Source: Carposina sasakii
Taxonomy: Eukaryota > Arthropoda > Insecta > Lepidoptera > Carposinidae
Assembly (NCBI GenBank): GCA_014607495.2
Contig: CP053154.1
Span: 12,772,001-12,836,000 of the forward strand
Direction: 5' to 3'
DNA length: 64,000 nt
Shown here: positions 57,671 to 64,000 of the stretch, piece by piece
Layout: every line of letters begins with the position of its first letter
Position numbering within the stretch: the first letter of the stretch is position 1
The notes under the pieces: model-generated
Seen by the model: only the letters and a program-made list of their open reading frames with translations
Database searches by the model: none
Told to the model about the DNA's origin: nothing
Position numbers and translations under genes: made by a program

Positions 57671-59599
57671 GGGACTTGTTATGTGGACCTACATTGTACT
57701 ACGTCCTCCCCTACGAAATTCAAAATAGAGAATCATTTGTTTCAAAACAAGTCACCTACTTTCCACTGTAGACAGTGTTTGTAGAAATGATTGGCGCTAC
57801 TGCGAGAAAGGTAAATAAGACGATACAAAAGCTCGATTTACCGTTGGCGAGATAAAATCTTTTAGAGAAGGAAATAAGGTTTAGAATTGGCATTTAATTC
57901 GGAAACAGCATCGTCATACGTCCATTACATGTGAGTTGGTTAGTGCATTCAAAAGCGGAGCTTCTTCACAAGTCGAACACTCTTATTTGCGTAGATGATT
58001 TTCTTTTAATACAAAATCCAGCTGGTTCATCTATTTATTTATACTAAAAATGTAAATAATGGATATGATACATATGCAAAACAATAGAAAGTTGTGAAGT
58101 ATGGCACGCGATGAATGAGCAGACATGCATTATGATTGTAAACTAATACGAAAGATAATATAAACGAAATTCTTATTGTTCAGCCGGAACGATGGATGCA
58201 AGAGGTGGATGAATTGACAAAATGAGGCCAAATTTACTACTGGAGTGAGACAAAGAAAAGAAAAGGAAAAAGAAGATCCCCGAATTAATACACAATAATT
58301 GGAAGAAACCGGCTAAGAAAACGGCGGTCAGTGAGAATTACAATGAAGGATTCAAACTTTTTCTCGACATTGGTGCAAAAGAATACTCAAAATGTATACT
58401 GAGCTACATAAAATGAATTCTTTTAGAATCACGTTTGAGGTTAGTTTAATCAAAAATGAGATTACTTCTGCGGTTGCCAGGTAATCTAGGCAGGTACATC
58501 TAACATAGATGACCTGAAACTATCTTAACTAAATTGTTGTAAGCTAGATCATTCACATTGCGTGGGATATGTTGTATGAATTGTATAACATTATGATGAA
58601 TACGGCTTTTTAGATAAAGCAAATTCTCGTGATATTTCGCAAATATTCCTCATATTGAAAAATAAATATTTTTGGGATATACTGATAAATGAATATGCTT
58701 AGCTGGAAACAAGAAATATTTTAAAAGACTACTCAGGGAACCAGGGATTATATGTCTGGTATATAAGCAATTCCACTAGTGTCACGAAATGAAGTTGGTT
58801 CAGGAGTCACCTCATTTTCCTCATCGTGATTAATTCATAACTTGGTAAGCGAAAGAATCTAACAAAACAACTTAGGTACTTTCTCATTCCATGCTAATTC
58901 ATTGGGGTCGTTAATGTAATTGAAAAGGTTCTCTATTTCATAACCGGATAGGTCAATTAAATGTTGAACCATTCAAGTTTCTGTTATTTCTTGCGTAATT
59001 GGTCATCTTTGGTTTGGATGATTCTTCGAGTTTGACCTTTGTTCCACCTGTTACGATCTGAAAGATTGGTTGAAAGTTTCTTGATAGGAATCTGGATATG
59101 GCTAATTTACTCGTGTAGTTTGAGGAATTATTAATTTTGCAAAAGTTTTAAATATATTTAAGTTCCATGGTGGCTAAACAAATTAAGCCCGTTTAAGACT
59201 GTTTAAAATAATTTTCAAGTCTTATATGCATTGAAAAGTATAAGGATGTTTAACCATTTTGCAAAATTTAGGTTAATGTTAAAAATATATTTAATAATAA
59301 GGTATAACAATAGTTTTGGGATCTTCTGGTTATTATTTTTTACCACTATCTAACGGCATGGTATACTATCAAATTGGTACAAGTAACCACAAAAATGTGT
59401 CAACAAAATTATCTAATGCTTTGACGCCACTATGACATCCTATGTGGTGAAACTATGTAAGCAATTCCTTCAGTACCAGTGACGTGATTTTCATCTAAGT
59501 GCAGTGCACATCTATTTAGTTTGAGTCTGGAGAACGAGTCTATACCTTTATTTTTCTATACCAACACCCTTTTTACATGCAATACACACTTATTTTACA
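57671..59599. other. No gene seen
   Basis: Unique-looking DNA, nothing recognised. Confidence 0.5.
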
Positions 59600-59815
59600 T
59601 TCATACAAATATATACGGCTGTTTTCCCGAAATAGGGTAGATAGAACTGCAAGATCAAAAAAGAGATCTAACAGTCACATTTAGCGAAGCGGGGAGAGAT
59701 GTTAATGATCATTGACATGATGTTGGCTTATTACCTGAGACAATTCCCGAGTTCCTTAGTCGACTCTTACGACATGCACAGAGGGAGATGCAGCTTATGT
59801 ATTCTGGTTAACATA
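59600..59815 (+). repeat. Second (CATA)-linked repeat family, long copy
   Basis: ACGGCTGTTTTCCCGAAATA, GTCACATTTAGCGAAGCGGG, AGATGTTAATGATCATTGAC, TTAGTCGACTCTTACGACAT and GAGATGCAGCTTATGTATTC, in the same order as 31495-31735. Confidence 0.78.
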
Positions 59816-61484
59816 ATATAGCTTTGTCTTATTATTATTTCACTCTATGGTTACCAAATTAGACATAAGTTAATAGGAATAGGTACATAGTCAAGTTGGA
59901 GAAAGTAATACCTATTAGTAACACTAAACAAGATTTATTCTTATTTGACATAAAATCAATTGCAGGAGAATTCAAATTTAAATTCAAAAATGTTTGTTGC
60001 ATGAATGTTATTTTACAATGGTAAGGAGAAGATGCTTCTCAGAATCTGCATGGTCAATTCATAAAGTTATTATACCTTCGGAAAGTTATGGGTCAATTAT
60101 TAGTTCAAATCGCCAAAGCCGTCAAAGTGTAGGGTCTGGAGCGCTACGATAATGTCGACGAGAGGAGCCGAGCGTCAAAATGGATATAATCCAAATATAA
60201 ACCCCTAAAGGGCCCACTAAAGTGAAATATTAGTGAAACTAATACTTTACTATTTTGAGCCTTTAAAGTTTAAGGGATGTCAATTCTTTGTCAGTGTAAT
60301 CTAAGGTGTACACTTTAGAATCTCCATTTTTCGGTTCCCATATGAATTTCAGGAAATACTCTCTTTATGTTTAATGGTAATACATATAGTCTCCGAGGTA
60401 CATATTCCCAGGTAGTTTCGCTTATACACTAAAATATTTGTCAGTCACTCAGTAGACATTTGGTTTTTATAAGTTCTGAAACGAAGACGGGCAATCTATC
60501 GTTCTACGTAATTCCCTGTAGTGTAGAGTTAGCTTAGATGATTTAAGAGTTTGCGAAAACGAGTCTTGTTTGGAAACAGCTATCTTGTGCCTAATACATA
60601 GCCTAATATTGGTTTAGTCTAAGACATATTGTGAGCAAACTTTAACTTTTGCAATAGAGATTATTTTGTTTAACGCGTTTAATGTAAGCTTCTATCAGAT
60701 GATATAATTTATAGCGACAAATATCAAATTGTTAAGCTACAAAATTGTCATAACCAACTAAAGATTTTCGATGTACATTACCGCTAAAGGTCCTCTCCAG
60801 AAAACCATTCAACTTCGATACAAGTTGCCAGTTCGAAGACCATAATTACGATGCTATCGAATTCGAGCAGATTAATCTAGCTGGGCGCGCGCGCCGCCCT
60901 GATTCGCCTTATCAACCATGGCAGGGACATGACACTGCGCAGCCCACAGTTGCTGAAGTAACAGCAACCATAGATTAGTTTACGTGTAAACCGAGTAACA
61001 GTGTTGACAGGTGTACTCGTAAATTCATGAGCTTGACCTCCTTTGGAAAGGATTTTCAGGTTTACAAGCATAGCCACAACGTCACTTTCCATAGTTTGCG
61101 TTTTGTCTTATGTACCCCTACCACTAAAAATTAACGATAACGGCCATAAGATGCAATCACGCCTTTGGGACTCGTGAGCTAATAATCTAAACGTATATTT
61201 ACTGCGAGTTAGAGAGCTTTTCGCTACGTTTCTTGATTAGAAACCAGCCCAAATATTATCCGGAATATCGTGGCGATGAGTTTCAATACTGTCTGTACCT
61301 ACCTCATCTTTAATTCGACAAAGGTACCGTTAGTTCGATCTCCGAACCACAACGATCAAAGATTATCGTAACCAGCGCCAGCAAGGTCGTGGTGCTTCGG
61401 TAATCGATGCTGCGCCCAATGTATCGCCAGGATCTCAGAACTTGTTGCCGGGAGTAGGTTTATTATTGAGTAAACTAGTTATTT
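59816..61484. other. No gene seen; CpG-richer part at 60810-61430
   Basis: Mostly AT-rich. 60810-61430 is unique and richer in CpG, with a perfect palindrome GGGCGCGCGCGCC-like core near 60883-60895. ORF 60877-61092 (minus, 71 codons) covers it but shows no known domain. It could be regulatory; the evidence is weak. Confidence 0.4.
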
Positions 61485-61620
61485 CCAAAATACATACAAC
61501 ACACAGCTGTGTTTCCGAAATGGGGTAGCCCCAGGAATATAGGATCATAAAGGAGCCCGCAGCCATGTTTGACAGCGGGGACCGATGTAAATGACGATCA
61601 GTCACCTGGATGAAGTGGCT
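61485..61620 (+). repeat. Second (CATA)-linked repeat family, 5' part
   Basis: CACAGCTGTGTTTCCGAAAT, GGGGTAGCCCC, GGAGCCCGCAGCCATGTTTG and GATGTAAATGACGATCAGTC. Confidence 0.72.
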
Positions 61621-62786
61621 CATTTAATGAAGTTATTAGTCAGCACGACAGTCAGTAGGTATTTTAATGCTTAGTGGTCAATGACAGACTTTGTCCTTAA
61701 ACACCTTTGCTGTTTTTTGATAACTGTTGAATAAATGTTCAAATTATACGATTATTTCGCTAATTTTACACACTTCCGGTAGCCACTACAGAAGTGATAC
61801 ATCCATCCTAATTTATATATTGAATTGTGCCAGGCGTATTCTATTCGGTAACTCAAATTTCCTGGGAAAAAAATTCCTGGGGTTTCCAGTGTATACTAAA
61901 ATTTTCCGATATATATCTACCAAATATCATATGATGTTCTAGTAATTTTGAATGAAAACAATTGAAATTAACCCGAAATAATTTATGTGAATTAGATCTC
62001 GCATCACAATTTTCCAAATTAGGTCGGTCATCCCTTTTTCACAGATACTGCTCAATATCGCCTCAATGAATGTCCGAAATAGACATAAGATGATCTTGGA
62101 GCAATAAGCACTCTTGAAATTTGGGACGGTTCTTCACTGTAGGACCAAAGAGTATTTTGAGTCTAAGGATTGAACATTGAGGTGACATCAAGTGTCGTAA
62201 CTAAATTTAGGTCACACTCAAGTCTCTCTTATCTGTAGAAGATTTAAATTGGAATGCCGCTATATTGTAAAGTACTAAATTGGAAATTCAGAGAGGGTTT
62301 TCTCTAGGATGGGTTTGAAGTGATGGTCTTTTGGTCAGTTGTCCGATGGAAGCTTGGACGATTTTCATAGCTTCCAAGGATCCTTATTGACGTACTCAAT
62401 CATAATGGTGAAATATGTTGACATAAGATGTGTGGCCATAGTTAACCATTTTTAATTCTTAAATAGAGTAATGTATATTTGAAATGTCAATGGGGAATGA
62501 TTGTCTTCTTGGCTGTCCCCATCGCGTTAATACAGCGCAGTGCAAACAAACTGACTGCCGGAAGCAGCCGGCAATCAGAGAGGAAGTGCCAATTTGGAGA
62601 CAGACAGACGCCCCCGCGGCACTTAGTAGTAGATACAACAAATGTAGGTACACATTGGTGGAGCTGTAATAGCGCAGTTAGTTTGGTACCGGAACAGTTT
62701 GGTGTTTGTGTTGTGGCCAAATTGAATTGGCCTTATAAAATTGACATGTTTTTATTGGATATATCTATGGTTATCTTTGTAATTAA
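61621..62786. other. No gene seen
   Basis: 62490-62720 is GC-richer and has overlapping ORFs in several frames on both strands (61-136 codons), which is typical of stop-poor non-coding DNA. None has a recognisable domain. Confidence 0.4.
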
Positions 62787-63676
62787 GAGTCTTCCGGCGA
62801 CTCGGACTGCTCGAAACTCGGACCGCGGTCCCAATCGCCGGATACCGTTTTTGAATCCGTCGACTAGGACCGAAAAATATCTGACGTAAATTGTACAGTC
62901 ACCAGAATTTTTTTAATACCAAAATATTGTAGGCAATCCAATAACAATGCATCACTACAGTAGTATTTATTTTAGCTCTCTCGATCCCTCGCGAAGTATA
63001 CAGTAGACTACTAGTAACTACATGTTGTATCCAAATTGCCGTAAAGCAGCCGATGTTGAAGTGCCTAAAAAGGACCAAAATTTGTTGCTTGCTGACTACA
63101 GAGAAAGAAGAAAGCACATTTTAGTGTTCGCTGGTGAAGAAATGAAAAAATACATAAAGACACTTTCTATCAACTTCATACGCTACATGCAGATGTAGGA
63201 AGTACTGAAACCCACTTGAATATTTTTCCTGTAGTGTATTCATTGGTATACAATTTTAGTAAGTACAAGATAATTAATAGTTAATATTTAAAAGGCAGAT
63301 TTTTTAAAATTGAAATTTGTTATTAAACTTTTTATAAGGATCTGGTGTGATAAACAGATTGTGATTTTTTAAATGTTTGTTTAAGTAAAAAAAATATTTT
63401 TCATATTGAAATTTTAATTTATAGTACCTTACATAATTGTTATTTGTATTTGGTATTGAAACTGATTTTTTTCAACAATTTGTCGGATTTAAAAAAAAAT
63501 CATAAAAAATGTTTTTTATTTTAATTCTTTTTCTTCTGACTGTACTACAAATCGATCAGAACAATAGATTTTTTATCCATATTGAGCCTGGTCCCAGTCG
63601 CCGGAAGAAAATATTAAATTTAATTGATCCGGCGATTGGGACCGCGGTCCGAGTGATCCGAGTCGCCGGAATACTC
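62787..63676. mobile_element. 890-bp TTAA-flanked inverted-repeat element
   Basis: Flanked by TTAA (62783-62786 and 63677-63680). The ends GAGTCTTCCGGCGACTCGGA and TCCGAGTCGCCGGAATACTC are inverted repeats. The mirror resumes inward with CTCGGACCGCGGTCCCAATC against its complement, after about 12 extra bases on the left. A further sub-terminal copy of GTCGCCGGAAG is at 63597. The interior has one short ORF (about 63014-63198) but no transposase motif. The TTAA target suggests piggyBac-like insertion; the ends are atypical. Confidence 0.82.
63014..63198 (+). other. Small ORF inside the TTAA element, function unknown
   Basis: About 60 codons opening after a stop near 63005, with ATG at 63031 and stop TAG at 63196-63198. 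It reads MLYPNCRKAADVEVPKKDQN, then a basic, helical-looking stretch with RERRKH and EEMKKY. This is the only protein-like segment in the element. It could be a remnant of a transposase or of captured DNA, or chance. No family is recognised. Confidence 0.2.
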
Positions 63677-63680
63677 TTAA

Positions 63681-64000
63681 TCACTTCATGATCCTTGTTA
63701 TGAACCATGTAATTTGTATTGTAAAATATTTAAATTCGTATTTATTTACTCATACTATCAGGTATCGGTATAGGAATATATTTTAAACAACGATTCCTGA
63801 TTTGAGTACTTAAAAACTACACTAACTGCTTAAAAGATAAAAGAGTATACCTACTTGGATATGGAGGATTATAATGGACATGATTATAAATGGAATTTTA
63901 GCGAAAAATAGTTTCATAAAACGTGGATAATCCATTTAATCCTCGAGGTATTTTATCTAGAGATAATTTCGCGCTAACGCATGTTAGAAAATACGGGGAT
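63681..64000. other. No gene seen
   Basis: AT-rich end of the window; nothing recognised. Confidence 0.5.

Noticed and set aside
62479..62889. 136-codon plus-strand ORF
   Set aside because: Several overlapping ORFs on both strands, no domain, and its end runs into the inverted repeat of the TTAA element.

Overview
This is eukaryotic nuclear DNA, almost certainly from a moth or butterfly (Lepidoptera). It is AT-rich and very gene-poor. It is filled with short interspersed repeats of lepidopteran type: tRNA-derived SINEs, repeats tailed with (CATA)n or (ATG)n, and many fold-back MITEs. One repeat also carries a short TTAGG array, the insect telomere motif. No bacterial-style operons, rRNA genes or CRISPR arrays are present. 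Most open reading frames here are chance ORFs or repeat-derived.

Two protein-coding items are supported. (1) A nearly complete Transib DNA transposon lies at 1264-5171, the superfamily that shares its transposase core with the V(D)J recombinase RAG1. It has RSS-heptamer-like CACGGTG ends, a perfect 5-bp GC-rich target duplication (CGGCG), unusually long and almost identical terminal inverted repeats (about 352 bp), its own TATA box, and a transposase gene of about 705 codons. That gene keeps all three predicted catalytic acidic residues but is broken by about five frame changes. A 257-bp SINE with a 12-bp target duplication sits in its leader. (2) A single 157-bp exon on the minus strand (39179-39335), bounded by a good splice acceptor and donor, encodes 48 residues that I recognise as the start of the N-terminal SPN domain of Shank/Prosap, the postsynaptic scaffold. 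No further exon was recognised, so most of the window is probably Shank intron or 5' flank.

Layout: 1-5.2 kb, a palindromic TTAA MITE and the Transib; 5.2-12.3 kb, MITEs, a SINE expanded into a 44-bp minisatellite, and a hAT MITE with 8-bp duplications; 12-32 kb, mostly unique AT-rich DNA with scattered MITE, SINE and (CATA)n repeats; 32-38 kb, a SINE, the second TTAA MITE, a CpG-richer unique block (33.9-34.4 kb) that could be regulatory, and a 778-bp TIR element carrying (TTAGG)4; 39.2 kb, the Shank exon; 40-49 kb, dense nested repeats including the second hAT MITE and an inverted SINE pair; 49-62 kb, mainly unique DNA; 62.8-63.7 kb, an 890-bp TTAA-flanked inverted-repeat element.

Several insertions can be ordered in time because one repeat interrupts another. 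Examples are the SINE in Transib, the 778-bp element in an interspersed repeat, the hAT MITE in a (CATA)n repeat, and a CAGGGTGTAACA MITE in another repeat. All family assignments are from reading the sequence; no database search was possible.
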